Origin: JAOAPY01 sp038237475
Lineage (GTDB): Bacteria > Acidobacteriota > Blastocatellia > Pyrinomonadales > Pyrinomonadaceae
DNA: 64,000 nucleotides
NCBI GenBank assembly: GCA_038237475.1
Contig: JBBRYS010000002.1
Coordinates: forward strand, 1-64,000
Direction of reading: 5' to 3'
Shown here piece after piece: positions 26,094 through 34,790 of the stretch (within the stretch, counting starts at the first letter, position 1; every line of letters starts with the position of its first letter). Below the pieces are notes generated by a model. It ran no database searches. It was not told the DNA's origin and saw only the letters and a list, made by a program, of their open reading frames with translations. The position numbers and the translations under genes are program-made.

Positions 26094-27836
26094 TCATTCC
26101 GGCAGATTAAGGCGTCTGAGCATGACTTTGAAACGTGGGTCATCGCGCAACGGATCCATAAATGAATCAGTCTTGATTCGCGGCAGGAACCAGTCATGTG
26201 CCTGATAGGCCTGCTCAAGTTCAGCAAACGCCGCATCTTTATCGCCGAGCGCAGCATAAATTACCGCAACCCAATAGTTCATTATGTATTGCTTCTTTTC
26301 CGTTTCCTTCAATTGGCTAATCACTCTCTCGGCTTCGCTCCGTCGCCCGCTCTTCGCATAGGCGTAGCCCATCGGAGCCCTGATGGGAAAGTTCGACTCT
26401 ATGGTCTTTTCCGAGATTGCGAGCGATTCCGCGTACATTCCTTTGGCATCATAGGCATGACAAAGCCAGTTTTGACCTGCGAAGAAAGTCGGGTCGAGAT
26501 CGTAGGTCTTTTTAGCCTGCTCGACGGCATGGTCGAACTGCCGCGCGTACATGTATACACCAGCAAAATTCGCCCCCTGAATGAGCGACAACGGCTCGAT
26601 CTCCATGGCCCGCTGCATTTCGGCGATTGCTTCGTCGTGACGGCCGAGCGGGCTTAAGTAAACCCAGGCGTAACGATAATGTGTTAAGGCGAGACTTGGA
26701 TCCAGTTCAAGTGATCGTTTGAATTCCCGTTCGGCCTTGGGCCAGTCCCAATCGTATGTAGCGGCGATCATTCCCGACACGGTGTGTGCTTCAGGAAGGT
26801 CGGGGTCGAGTTCCAGCGCTTTGACGATCGCCGACCTCGCTTGCGGGGAAGCTTCCTTAGGAGACATGTAAGGGAACGACGGCATGACGACAAAGGATTC
26901 AGCGATGCCGACATAAGCCAGCGCGAACTTCGGATCTCGCTGGATTGCCTGCTGATAGGACTCGATCGCGCGTTCAAGCTCCTCCTTTGTGCGCCGGGCA
27001 AAATGAAAGCGTCCTTTCAGGTAGAGTTGATAGGCTTCGTTGTTGTCTGTGTAGCGCTTGGTAATTCCTTTTGGTTCGCTGCCGCCAAGTTTGAGTTGAA
27101 GTTTTTGGGTAATCGTGGCCGCGATTTCGCGCTGCGTCGCAAGCAGGTCAGACATCTTCCGTTCATACTGTTCGCCCCAGAGCGATTTATTGTTTCTGAT
27201 ATCAACCAATTCAACGGTGATGTTGAGATTATCGCCGCGCTTGGCTAAGCGGCCGGTCATGACCGCATCGACGCCAAGCTCGCTTGCGATCTTCGCGACA
27301 TCGGTATCTCTTCCTTTGTAGCGCATGACCGAAGTGGTCGGGCTGACCTTCAACCCTGGCAGTTGGGAGAGCCGAAAGATGAGCGACTCAGCCAGTCCGT
27401 CAGACAAATAATCGGTGTCCGCGTCGCTGTTCTTGTTTTCGAAAGGGAGGACCGCGATCGATTGGATAGCGGCATTCCTCCAGTGTGCGTAATAAAAATA
27501 TCCGCTGGTACCAATTGCAGAGGTGACCAGAGCCGCGATCAATAGGAAACGCACGCTGACCACCTTGCGCCCTATTGCTTTAGTGCTCCCAGCGCTACGG
27601 GGTAGCTGTGCGGGCAGCACGGTTGTTCGCGCTGTCGAGCGGCTCATCATTGATTCGGTTGTGTCAGGTAAAATACTGGTCTCGGTTTCGCTCGACACCG
27701 GGCCCGAGCCAAACTTCACTGTGCCCGCGTCGCCACTGGTTGATTCGGAGTCATTAATCAAAGCTGCACCGTCAGCGCGACAAAAAACAAGCGCATCATC
27801 ACTCTCAGCGCGTTTGCAAATCGGGCAATATTTCAT
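26094..27836 (-). CDS. Zinc-ribbon membrane protein with TolB-like and TPR domains, no kinase
   Basis: 580 residues. The N-terminus is a small zinc ribbon (MKYCPICKRAESD then VFCRADG: CPxC ... C). A Ser/Thr-rich linker, a membrane helix (about 91-117, FLLIAALVTSAIGTSGYFY), a TolB/FlgO-like domain (IAVLPFENKNSDADTDYLSD) and TPR units to the C-terminus follow (DPRFKVMLRRLNLPE). It has the same outer half as the kinases at 16-24 kb, with the kinase replaced by a zinc ribbon. It may act as a non-catalytic partner or competitor in the same complexes (inference). Confidence 0.87.
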   Translation of the reverse strand: MKYCPICKRAESDDALVFCRADGAALINDSESTSGDAGTVKFGSGPVSSETETSILPDTTESMMSRSTARTTVLPAQLPRSAGSTKAIGRKVVSVRFLLIAALVTSAIGTSGYFYYAHWRNAAIQSIAVLPFENKNSDADTDYLSDGLAESLIFRLSQLPGLKVSPTTSVMRYKGRDTDVAKIASELGVDAVMTGRLAKRGDNLNITVELVDIRNNKSLWGEQYERKMSDLLATQREIAATITQKLQLKLGGSEPKGITKRYTDNNEAYQLYLKGRFHFARRTKEELERAIESYQQAIQRDPKFALAYVGIAESFVVMPSFPYMSPKEASPQARSAIVKALELDPDLPEAHTVSGMIAATYDWDWPKAEREFKRSLELDPSLALTHYRYAWVYLSPLGRHDEAIAEMQRAMEIEPLSLIQGANFAGVYMYARQFDHAVEQAKKTYDLDPTFFAGQNWLCHAYDAKGMYAESLAISEKTIESNFPIRAPMGYAYAKSGRRSEAERVISQLKETEKKQYIMNYWVAVIYAALGDKDAAFAELEQAYQAHDWFLPRIKTDSFMDPLRDDPRFKVMLRRLNLPE

Positions 27837-28564
27837 TTATTCACTCTAAAGAGGGAACTCTGCTTTTTCTGCAACTGCTCGATGCGCAGGTCGACACTCA
27901 ATGCATTCACATGGATACACGTCGCACCCGTATTTATTTCTATATTGAGTAACGGCCTAAGGAAGCGCCGGTGTGAAGCTCTGGGCTCAACTAATGGATG
28001 TCTAAGTTCGCCAATAACGGAGGAATGCTACCCCGAGAGTCTCTGGAGGCGCAAGAAATGTGCTACTAGATAGCAGTCATTCCAGATCATTCCGGCTCTC
28101 GAGAACTATTGCAGATGAACAGGAGATAGGATGTCAGCAAGCCCTTCGACTCCTTGTGTCTGAGGGAGGGCGGCTTTTGGACAACCGCTCGCTGCGAGGG
28201 CGGAACGACTCAAGATGAGCTACTGCTGACGCTTGTTCCCGTCAGCCGACCGACGCGCAGGTATCCAGAACGACACTGCGCAACCAGCGATGAGCCGGGT
28301 CGGCATCCATTCGCGGGTGCCAGAGCAGGGAAACGGTAATGTCCGGCGTCGCGACCGGTATCGGAAAACTATCAATCTCATCGAGCGAGAAGATAGTCCG
28401 ACTGGCTTGGGTGAGTCATAAACTTGCCGTAATTGTGAGGGAACGTTTTGGTAATGCAGATTAAGGCAATCTGAAGCTCCAGGATGTCATGTAAGGTAAG
28501 GTTGAACTATAATGGCCAGGTTCAAAACAATCGGTCATGTCCTGCCAGAAGTGTTACCTACATA
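27837..28564. other. Gene-free stretch of about 730 bp
   Basis: Divergent intergenic region between the zinc-ribbon TPR gene and the methyltransferase gene. Short frames here show no family features. No hairpin array, tRNA or transposase was recognised. It must carry both promoters. Confidence 0.35.
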
Positions 28565-29419
28565 ATGGATGAGGATCAGTCACAAAACATTCTGCGTGAG
28601 TGGGCCGAGTCGGCCACATATTGGGAAAAGCACAGGGCTACCATTCGCGCCATGTTTGCTCCGGTCACCGATGCACTGATTAATGATGCCGCCATTGTGA
28701 AGGGCCACGCCGTACTTGACGTTGCCGCTGGTCCCGGCGAGCCTTCATTAACAATCGCCCGCGTGGTTGGACCCAACGGTTCGGTGATGTGCACCGACGC
28801 CGTGGCAGAGATGGTTCTCGCTGCGGAGCGCGAGGCACACCTCCAGGGAATTCAAAACGTTAGTTTTCGTCAATGCAGCGCCGACTCACTTGGTTTCAAC
28901 GATAACAGCTTCGACATCGTAGTTAGCCGCCTGGGTGCCATGTTCTTTCCTGATCCAATGGCCGCACTCCGCGAGATGCTGCGGGTAGCAAAGCCGGACG
29001 GGGCACTGGCGCTCGCGGTATGGGCCACGAGTGAACTCAACCCGTTCTTTTCCGTCGTCAGCGAGATAATGTCGCGGCAGGTAGAGGCCGAGCCGGTCGA
29101 GCTCGACGCTCCGGGCGCGTTTCGCTTCGCCGAATCGGGCGTGCTGGCCAGCGAGCTCGAACAAGCAGGAGCAAATGACGTACGCGAACGGCTGATTAGG
29201 TTCCGCATTGAAGCGCCAATCTCTCTCGATGAATTTTGGCAGCTGCGCGCAGCCACCTCTGCAAAGATTCGCGAGCAGCTGTCCGGTCTTCCCAAAAAGA
29301 AATTCATCCAGGTGGCGAATGAAGTTAAGGAGGCCGTGCGCGAATTCTTTCCGAATGGCCAGATGAGCTTTCCCGCCGCGATGATCATTGTCAGCGCGCG
29401 GAAAGTCGGGCCCGCATAA
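28565..29419 (+). CDS. SAM-dependent class I methyltransferase
   Basis: 284 residues from ATG 28565 (MDEDQSQNILREWAESA). Motif I is VLDVAAGPGEPSLTIA, the acidic end of strand 2 is VMCTDAVAEM, motif II is CSADSLGFNDNSFDIV, then LREMLRVAKPDGALALAVW. This is the UbiE/Methyltransf_11 type that methylates small molecules. Substrate unknown. The frame is open upstream to 28484, but that part has no family character. Confidence 0.88.
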   Translation: MDEDQSQNILREWAESATYWEKHRATIRAMFAPVTDALINDAAIVKGHAVLDVAAGPGEPSLTIARVVGPNGSVMCTDAVAEMVLAAEREAHLQGIQNVSFRQCSADSLGFNDNSFDIVVSRLGAMFFPDPMAALREMLRVAKPDGALALAVWATSELNPFFSVVSEIMSRQVEAEPVELDAPGAFRFAESGVLASELEQAGANDVRERLIRFRIEAPISLDEFWQLRAATSAKIREQLSGLPKKKFIQVANEVKEAVREFFPNGQMSFPAAMIIVSARKVGPA

Positions 29420-29494
29420 CGACACACGCCGACCCCCGCAGACAAGGCTACTTCCTGCTCTCAGGCGAGGATTCACGGAGTCAGTTGCGGCTCG

Positions 29495-29785
29495 TCATAG
29501 ACCGGTCTTGCGCTCCAATTCTTCGGGGTATCTCGCCCCTTGCACTTCGATCGCTGCTGCCGCGCGGTCGATTTCTCGAAGATCATCTGAGGTGAGCTCC
29601 ACTGCAAGTGCGCCGATGTTCTCATCCAAACGATTCAGTTTCGTCGTGCCTGGGATCGGGACGATCCATGGCTTCCGAGCCAGCAACCAGGCCAACGCTA
29701 ACTGGGCCGGCGTCGCATTCATGCGCTCTCTGAAGCAGCTTCGACGGATATTAATCTCGGCGGCTATGACGCCGTGCGTGGCCAA
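29495..29785 (-). pseudogene. C-terminal fragment of an aldo/keto reductase
   Basis: 96 residues. After an odd start (MATHGVIAAEINIRRS) it reads MNATPAQLALAWLLA, WIVPIPGTTKLNRLDENIGA and LTSDDLREIDRA: the last third of an aldo/keto reductase, including the NADPH-binding IPGTxxxxxLxEN segment. The catalytic Asp-Tyr-Lys-His residues lie in the missing two-thirds. Upstream on this strand no matching sequence is found, so it is a truncated relic. Confidence 0.72.
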
Positions 29786-30233
29786 GTCCTCATCAGCGGT
29801 TATACGGGACGGCGCTGGTGAACAATGGCGTGCGCTTCCAGATCATTAAGGTATCCACTGGCGAAGTCGTCGCCGTTTGGGATGATTCTGACATCGCGCA
29901 CTAACGTGTTCTCACGCGAGCTGGCAAAGTCACTCCCCGCCGCACGATCAGCCGTCGCGGCGGGGAAGCTTTGTCTGTGTTTGGTCTGGCCACCCTTTAA
30001 TCTCCTCATTTTCGCAAACCCAAGGCGCTCGTTGCGTCACCGCAAGCGGATAAAGCGCAAACCATTGTCCACCTGAATGCAATTCCTCTACAATGAGTGC
30101 GCTTTTTTGGCTTTAACGAATCCCGCGAGAGTTACCCCAGTTTCAACGGCTATTTGTTAACTGCAATAGTCGGAACTCGCGCGTTCTTCGATAATGAAAA
30201 TGATGTCAAACAGAAGCGAACTTGGAGAAAACA
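29786..30233. other. Junction region beside the reductase relic
   Basis: A minus frame at 29800-30009 (RDVRIIPNGDDFASGYL) and a plus frame (VRFQIIKVSTGEVVAVWDD, ending at 29903) both look partly protein-like. Neither has a recognised family, a start signal or a full length. The breakpoint that removed the reductase N-terminus must lie near 29750-29785. Confidence 0.3.
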
Positions 30234-30509
30234 ATGCCGAAATTTGTGATTGAGCGAAACATCCCCGGGGCCGGTAAATTGTCGACGGACGAGCTGCAGG
30301 CGATCTCACAAAAATCCTGTAGCGTGCTGAACACGTTAGGACCTCAGATTCAATGGGTACAGAGCTATGTAACCGACGACAAAGTCTACTGTGTCTATAT
30401 CGCGCCGAATGAGGAGCTCGTGCGTGAGCATGCGCGCTTGGGAGAATTTCCGGCTAACAGTGTCTCGGAGGTGAGGACCATAATCGATCCGACAACCTCT
30501 GAGGTGTGA
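30234..30509 (+). CDS. DUF4242-type small protein
   Basis: 91 residues, MPKFVIERNIPGAGKLSTDE ... WVQSYVTDDKVYCVYIAPNE ... REHARLGEFPANSVSEVRTI. This is the DUF4242 pattern, a dimeric ferredoxin-like fold proposed to bind nickel or act as an SCO4226-like protein. ATG 30234 has GGAG 7 nt upstream; the in-frame TTG at 30222 overlaps that box. Transcribed alone. Confidence 0.82.
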   Translation: MPKFVIERNIPGAGKLSTDELQAISQKSCSVLNTLGPQIQWVQSYVTDDKVYCVYIAPNEELVREHARLGEFPANSVSEVRTIIDPTTSEV

Positions 30510-30531
30510 CCTATTTGTCATGACAAATGTT

Positions 30532-30720
30532 AGTGCCCGCGGAGCGGGTGTCAGCGTAAAGCCTGGGGCGTAGGCCCCAGGATCCACGCGTAAAAATAAT
30601 TGGAGCCCGCGCACGCGGGCGATAGCCCTCGATGATAGGCTGTCGTCCGCCTCCGCGGGCTCACCATTCTTTTTCCGACGCTTGTCCTGGGGCTTACGCC
30701 CCAGGCTTTACGCTGTCGCC
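30532..30720. repeat. Palindromic intergenic repeat, GC-rich family
   Basis: Several short hairpins built from TAAAGCCTGGGGC / GCCCCAGG and GCCCGCGCACGCGGGC-like arms. The second copy of the CCCCAGG motif is inverted (about 30687-30716). The same elements recur at 34549-34790 and 47022-47215, always between genes. Confidence 0.75.
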
Positions 30721-30860
30721 TGCTCCGCAGGCTGAAAACTAAAACTGCTCCGCGGGCTGAAAACTAAAACTGCTCCGCGGGCTGAAAACTGAAACCGCTC
30801 CGCAGGCTGAAAACTAACCCGCACCGCGGGCTGAAAACTAACCCGCACCGCGGGCTCCCC
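30721..30860 (+). repeat. Tandem 25-bp repeat, about 5.5 copies
   Basis: Units begin at 30721, 30746, 30771, 30796, 30821 (24 bp) and 30845 (partial). The core is GCTCCGCGGGCTGAAAACT with small changes. The unit is the end motif of the GC-rich palindromic family just to its left, so it looks like local amplification of that motif. It lies about 200 bp upstream of the hybrid histidine kinase gene. Confidence 0.85.
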
Positions 30861-31061
30861 ATTTCTTTTCAACGTTCCATCCCGGGGCTCCGCTGCGCTC
30901 GACCCCCGCTTTATGCTGTCACCCACTCCGCGGGTTATCCGCGGGTTCCTCGATGACACTCTCAAATTAAACCAATAGGAATCGGAGGCAGTCTTTTGTA
31001 TAATCAACACCCCCTTTGGTCCCCTCGGTTTATTTGCTAAAAATAATCATCCTTTTTGACT

Positions 31062-33266
31062 ATGTCCCAAGATCCTTCGCGGAAAGAACCGGGCAGTAAA
31101 CTTCTGCCTAATGATTGGCTTTCAAGCCTGAAGTCTCATGACCTTGCTGTTTCCTGGCTGTCATCGATAGTCGGATCGGCCGAAGACGCCATTATTAGCA
31201 AAACGCTTGATGGCATTATCACCAGTTGGAACCACGCCGCAGAGCACCTGTTCGGCTATTCAGCTGAAGAGGCAATCGGCCAGCCGATTACGATGTTGAT
31301 ACCGGCAAATCAGGTCGACGAAGAAATTTCCATTCTGGCCCGGTTGCGGGCCGGGCAGCGCATCGATCACTACGAGACAGTGCGAGTGCGCAAGGATGGG
31401 TCCCTGGTAGATATCTCTCTAACCGTTTCGCCGATCAGGGATGGGCGCGGAAAAGTGGTCGGGGCTTCGAAGATTGCTCGCGAAATCGGCGAACGAAAAC
31501 GTTCTGAGGCGGCCCTGCGAGAGCAGCGCGAGATCATCGAGACTGTGAACCAGCTGGGATTGAAGCTGGGAGCGGAACTGGATCTTGAAAACCTGGTTCA
31601 AGCCGTGACTGACGCTTCTACAAAAATAACCGAAGCCCATTTCGGCTCGTTTTTTTATAGGGTCGTGAACGAGGAAGGAGAACACTACATGCTCTATTCT
31701 CTTTCCGGAGTACCCGCCGAAGCATTCGCGCATTTTCCCATGCCTCGCATGACAGACATCTTTGCGCCGACGTTTCTAGGTGAAGGCACGGTATTAATTG
31801 ATGATGTGAAGCAGGATTCGCGTTACGGAAAGAACTCACCGTACTATGGCATGCCCAGAGGACATTTGCCGGTAACCAGCTACCTGGCAGTTCCAGTCAT
31901 CTCGCGATCAAGTGAGGTCTATGGAGGTCTCTTTTTTGGCCACCCGGAGGCGGGAGTGTTCACCGAACGCGCAGCCCGCATCATCGAGGGTCTGGCGGCC
32001 CAGGCCGCGATCGCGATGGACAATGCTCGTCTTTACGAAGCAGCCCAGCGGGCCCGAGCCGAAGCGGAAGCAGCGGCTGAGGCTAATGAAAGATTATTAC
32101 GTCAGGCTGAGGAACAGAGTCGACTGAAAGAAGAATTCCTCGCGACCATCTCACATGAATTACGCACTCCTCTAAATGCCATCCTCGGTTGGGCGCGCAT
32201 GCTCCGGCTGGGACAACTGGAGCCGCCCGACGCTGCCAAAGCTCACGACACAATCGAGCGAAATGCGCGAGCTCAAGCTCAACTTATCGATGACCTCCTC
32301 GACGTGTCGCGGATTGTCACGGGCAAACTGCGCATGGATGTTCGACCAGTGGATCCGAACTCTTTCATTGAAGCCGCCCTCGAGGCGCTGGCGCCGGCTG
32401 CTGCTGCCAAAGGCGTGCGCATTCAAAAAGTTTTGGATACGGGAGTTGTTTCCATACCGGGAGACCCGGTAAGACTGCAGCAGGTCATCTGGAACCTCGT
32501 CTCGAACGCGGTGAAATTCACACCTCGAGGTGGGAGAGTTCAAGTTCGTATGGAGCGTGTAAATTCCCATCTTGAGATCGTGGTCAGCGACACAGGGCAG
32601 GGAATCACTGCGGAATTTCTTCCGCACGTTTTCGATCGGTTTCGGCAGGCCGACCAGCATACTACTCGCCAGCATGGAGGCATGGGTCTTGGTCTTTCGA
32701 TCGTGAGACACCTGGTGGAACTTCACGGCGGCTCAGTTCTCGCAGCCAGTCCCGGCGAGGGAAAGGGTGCGACGTTCACCGTCCACATCCCCATATCTCC
32801 TCTCTATCAAACAGTGATGCCGGCCGACCGAGTTCACCCGGCGGCCAGGGATCTACTGCCTGCGGCGGAATGTGCGGACAGGTTGGACGGACTTGAGATT
32901 CTGGTGGTAGATGACGAATACGATACTCGTGAGCTGCTGGCCGCTGGACTAACCCAGTGTGGGGCTGAAGTCATCCTGGCCGCCTCCGCTGCCGAGGCTC
33001 TCGACGCAATAACAGCGAGTGTGCCGGATCTGTTGATAAGTGATATAGGCATGCCCGGTGAAGATGGCTATGATTTGATTCGCCGCTTACGCGAATCTAC
33101 GCCGGACAAATGGCGCAAGCTGCCGGCTATCGCGCTGACCGCTTATACAAGAGTCGAGGATCGGATGCAGGCCTTGCGCGCCGGTTATCAAATGCACGTC
33201 CCGAAACCGGTTGACCTGGCCGAACTGGTCGCCGTCATTGCCAGTCTCGTGAAGAGAGACAGGTAA
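31062..33266 (+). CDS. Hybrid histidine kinase, PAS-GAF-HisKA-HATPase-REC
   Basis: About 734 residues, no membrane segment, so cytoplasmic. The PAS domain is at about 35-155 (GSAEDAIISKTLDGIITSWN, AAEHLFGYSAEEAIGQPITM), GAF about 165-325, then a short coiled coil. The H box is FLATISHELRTPLNAILG (phospho-His about 364), the ATP lid motifs QQVIWNLVSNAVKF, DTGQGI and GGMGLGLSIVRHL. The C-terminal receiver has ILVVDDEYDTREL and the phospho-Asp in DLLISDIGMPGEDGYD (about 660). It would sense a soluble ligand or redox state and pass phosphate to its own receiver. No response regulator with an output domain is adjacent, so the partner is elsewhere. Confidence 0.94.
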   Translation: MSQDPSRKEPGSKLLPNDWLSSLKSHDLAVSWLSSIVGSAEDAIISKTLDGIITSWNHAAEHLFGYSAEEAIGQPITMLIPANQVDEEISILARLRAGQRIDHYETVRVRKDGSLVDISLTVSPIRDGRGKVVGASKIAREIGERKRSEAALREQREIIETVNQLGLKLGAELDLENLVQAVTDASTKITEAHFGSFFYRVVNEEGEHYMLYSLSGVPAEAFAHFPMPRMTDIFAPTFLGEGTVLIDDVKQDSRYGKNSPYYGMPRGHLPVTSYLAVPVISRSSEVYGGLFFGHPEAGVFTERAARIIEGLAAQAAIAMDNARLYEAAQRARAEAEAAAEANERLLRQAEEQSRLKEEFLATISHELRTPLNAILGWARMLRLGQLEPPDAAKAHDTIERNARAQAQLIDDLLDVSRIVTGKLRMDVRPVDPNSFIEAALEALAPAAAAKGVRIQKVLDTGVVSIPGDPVRLQQVIWNLVSNAVKFTPRGGRVQVRMERVNSHLEIVVSDTGQGITAEFLPHVFDRFRQADQHTTRQHGGMGLGLSIVRHLVELHGGSVLAASPGEGKGATFTVHIPISPLYQTVMPADRVHPAARDLLPAAECADRLDGLEILVVDDEYDTRELLAAGLTQCGAEVILAASAAEALDAITASVPDLLISDIGMPGEDGYDLIRRLRESTPDKWRKLPAIALTAYTRVEDRMQALRAGYQMHVPKPVDLAELVAVIASLVKRDR

Positions 33267-33361
33267 CTGTCCGACCTGGGACCGCTCGCATCCTGCGTGC
33301 CTGCCCGAGCCGCTGACATTCAAACCCGGCATTGGACTTTTTCATTGCGGTATTCCTATCA

Positions 33362-34369
33362 CTACTTTCCCACCCTCGCGTCCGGTTCTTCTGCATAGCC
33401 GTGCGGATGTTTTTCGAGCCACTCCCAGGCGGTGCGCAGAATTGAGGTGAGATCGGAATCGAGTGGCCTCCAACCCAACACCCTTTGCGCTTTCTCTGCG
33501 TTGGCGACGAGTCGCGAGGGATCTCCGGCCCGCTGAGGTTCGATCTGAACCGGTATTTCCCTTTGAGTAACCTGGCGCGCTGCCTCGATCACTTCGAAGA
33601 CAGAGTAGCCCTGCCCGTTTCCCAGGTTGAGGCAATCCGATTCACCTCCGCCGCGCAAATAATCCAGCGCCAGAATATGGGCTGACCCAAGATCGGAAAT
33701 GTGTATGTAGTCGCGGATCGCAGAGCCATCGGGAGTTGGATAATCATTCCCGAACACCCTGACAGCGGGGAGCTCACCTCTCGCTGCTGCAAGGACGTTG
33801 GGAATCAGATGCGTTTCGGGCTCATGCGACTCACCTAACTCTGCCGTGGCTCCAGCCGCATTGAAATAGCGCAGCGCGACATATTTCAGGCCGTAAGCGC
33901 TGTCGTAACCCTGCAGAATTTGTTCGAAGAAGAGTTTGGACCAACCGTAAGGATTGGTTGGCTGCTGGGGATGAGTTTCCGAGATAGGCAACTGCTGCGG
34001 CTCGCCGTAGATGGCGCAGGTTGAGGAGAACACCAGATGACGCACCCCTGCCTGCAGCAATCCCTCAAGCAGTTCGAGACCCTGCGATACGTTGTTGGCA
34101 AAGTAGCGCGCCGGATCGACTACTGATTCGCCGACGTAAGCCAGCGCCGCAAAGTGTATGCATGATTCCAACTCATGTTCAGACGCGATACGGGCCAGTA
34201 GCGTCCGGTCGCCGATCGAGCCCTGGTAAAAAGGTTCGCCGGCCGGAACGGCGGCGCGATGTCCGCGGAATAGATCGTCAAGCACGATCACGCGTTCGCC
34301 GCGTTCACGCAGGAGGGCAGCAGTGACGCTGCCAATATATCCGGCACCGCCGGTAACGAGGATGGCCAT
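33362..34369 (-). CDS. galE: UDP-glucose 4-epimerase
   Basis: 335 residues. The NAD-binding start is MAILVTGGAGYIGSVTAALL, followed by VIVLDDLFRGHR, HFAALAYVGESV, the active-site FSSTCAIYG and NPYGWSK (Tyr and Lys). RYFNAAGA and YIHISDLGSAHILAL are classic GalE signatures. It interconverts UDP-glucose and UDP-galactose for polysaccharide precursors. The length is usual. It stands alone, flanked by palindromic repeats. Confidence 0.93.
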   Translation of the reverse strand: MAILVTGGAGYIGSVTAALLRERGERVIVLDDLFRGHRAAVPAGEPFYQGSIGDRTLLARIASEHELESCIHFAALAYVGESVVDPARYFANNVSQGLELLEGLLQAGVRHLVFSSTCAIYGEPQQLPISETHPQQPTNPYGWSKLFFEQILQGYDSAYGLKYVALRYFNAAGATAELGESHEPETHLIPNVLAAARGELPAVRVFGNDYPTPDGSAIRDYIHISDLGSAHILALDYLRGGGESDCLNLGNGQGYSVFEVIEAARQVTQREIPVQIEPQRAGDPSRLVANAEKAQRVLGWRPLDSDLTSILRTAWEWLEKHPHGYAEEPDARVGK

Positions 34370-34548
34370 GTTTGTTGTGTCTAAATATTAAAGGTGAAAT
34401 CAATCGTGAAACGTTAAAGATCAAAATAGTCAGCGTAAGAATTTCGAGCCGCAACGATGATGGTCCGCAGTGTGGATTGGTAATCAATCTCCGCGTTTGA
34501 TTGATACATCAATTCATCCAATAACTCCACCGCCGCTAGATTTGCCCG

Positions 34549-34790
34549 TCAGCCTGCGGTGTTCTTTCGCCTCAGCCTGCGGAGCAGGCGACAGCGTAAA
34601 GCCTGGTGCGTAGCCCCAGGATCGAGCGCAACAAAATATCTAGCCCGCGGACGCGGGCGACAGCCCACCCATTATCAAATCTCACTTCTGCCGCCCACTA
34701 CCGCGGGCTAGATTTCTGTTGTCTCCTAACCCGGGGTTCCGCTGCGCTTCACCCCGGGCTTTACGCTGCCGCCTACTACCGCGGGCTAAT
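34549..34790. repeat. Palindromic intergenic repeat cluster, GC-rich family
   Basis: Shares CAGCCTGCGGAGCAGGCGAC and the AAAGCCTGG / CCCCAGG arms with 30532-30720 and 47022-47215. Further hairpins use CCGCGGGCTA arms (about 34640-34790). It fills most of the gap between galE and the symporter gene; the rest (34370-34548) shows nothing recognisable. Confidence 0.72.

Noticed and set aside
30532..30860. Second CRISPR array
   Set aside because: The 25-bp units are directly tandem without spacers.
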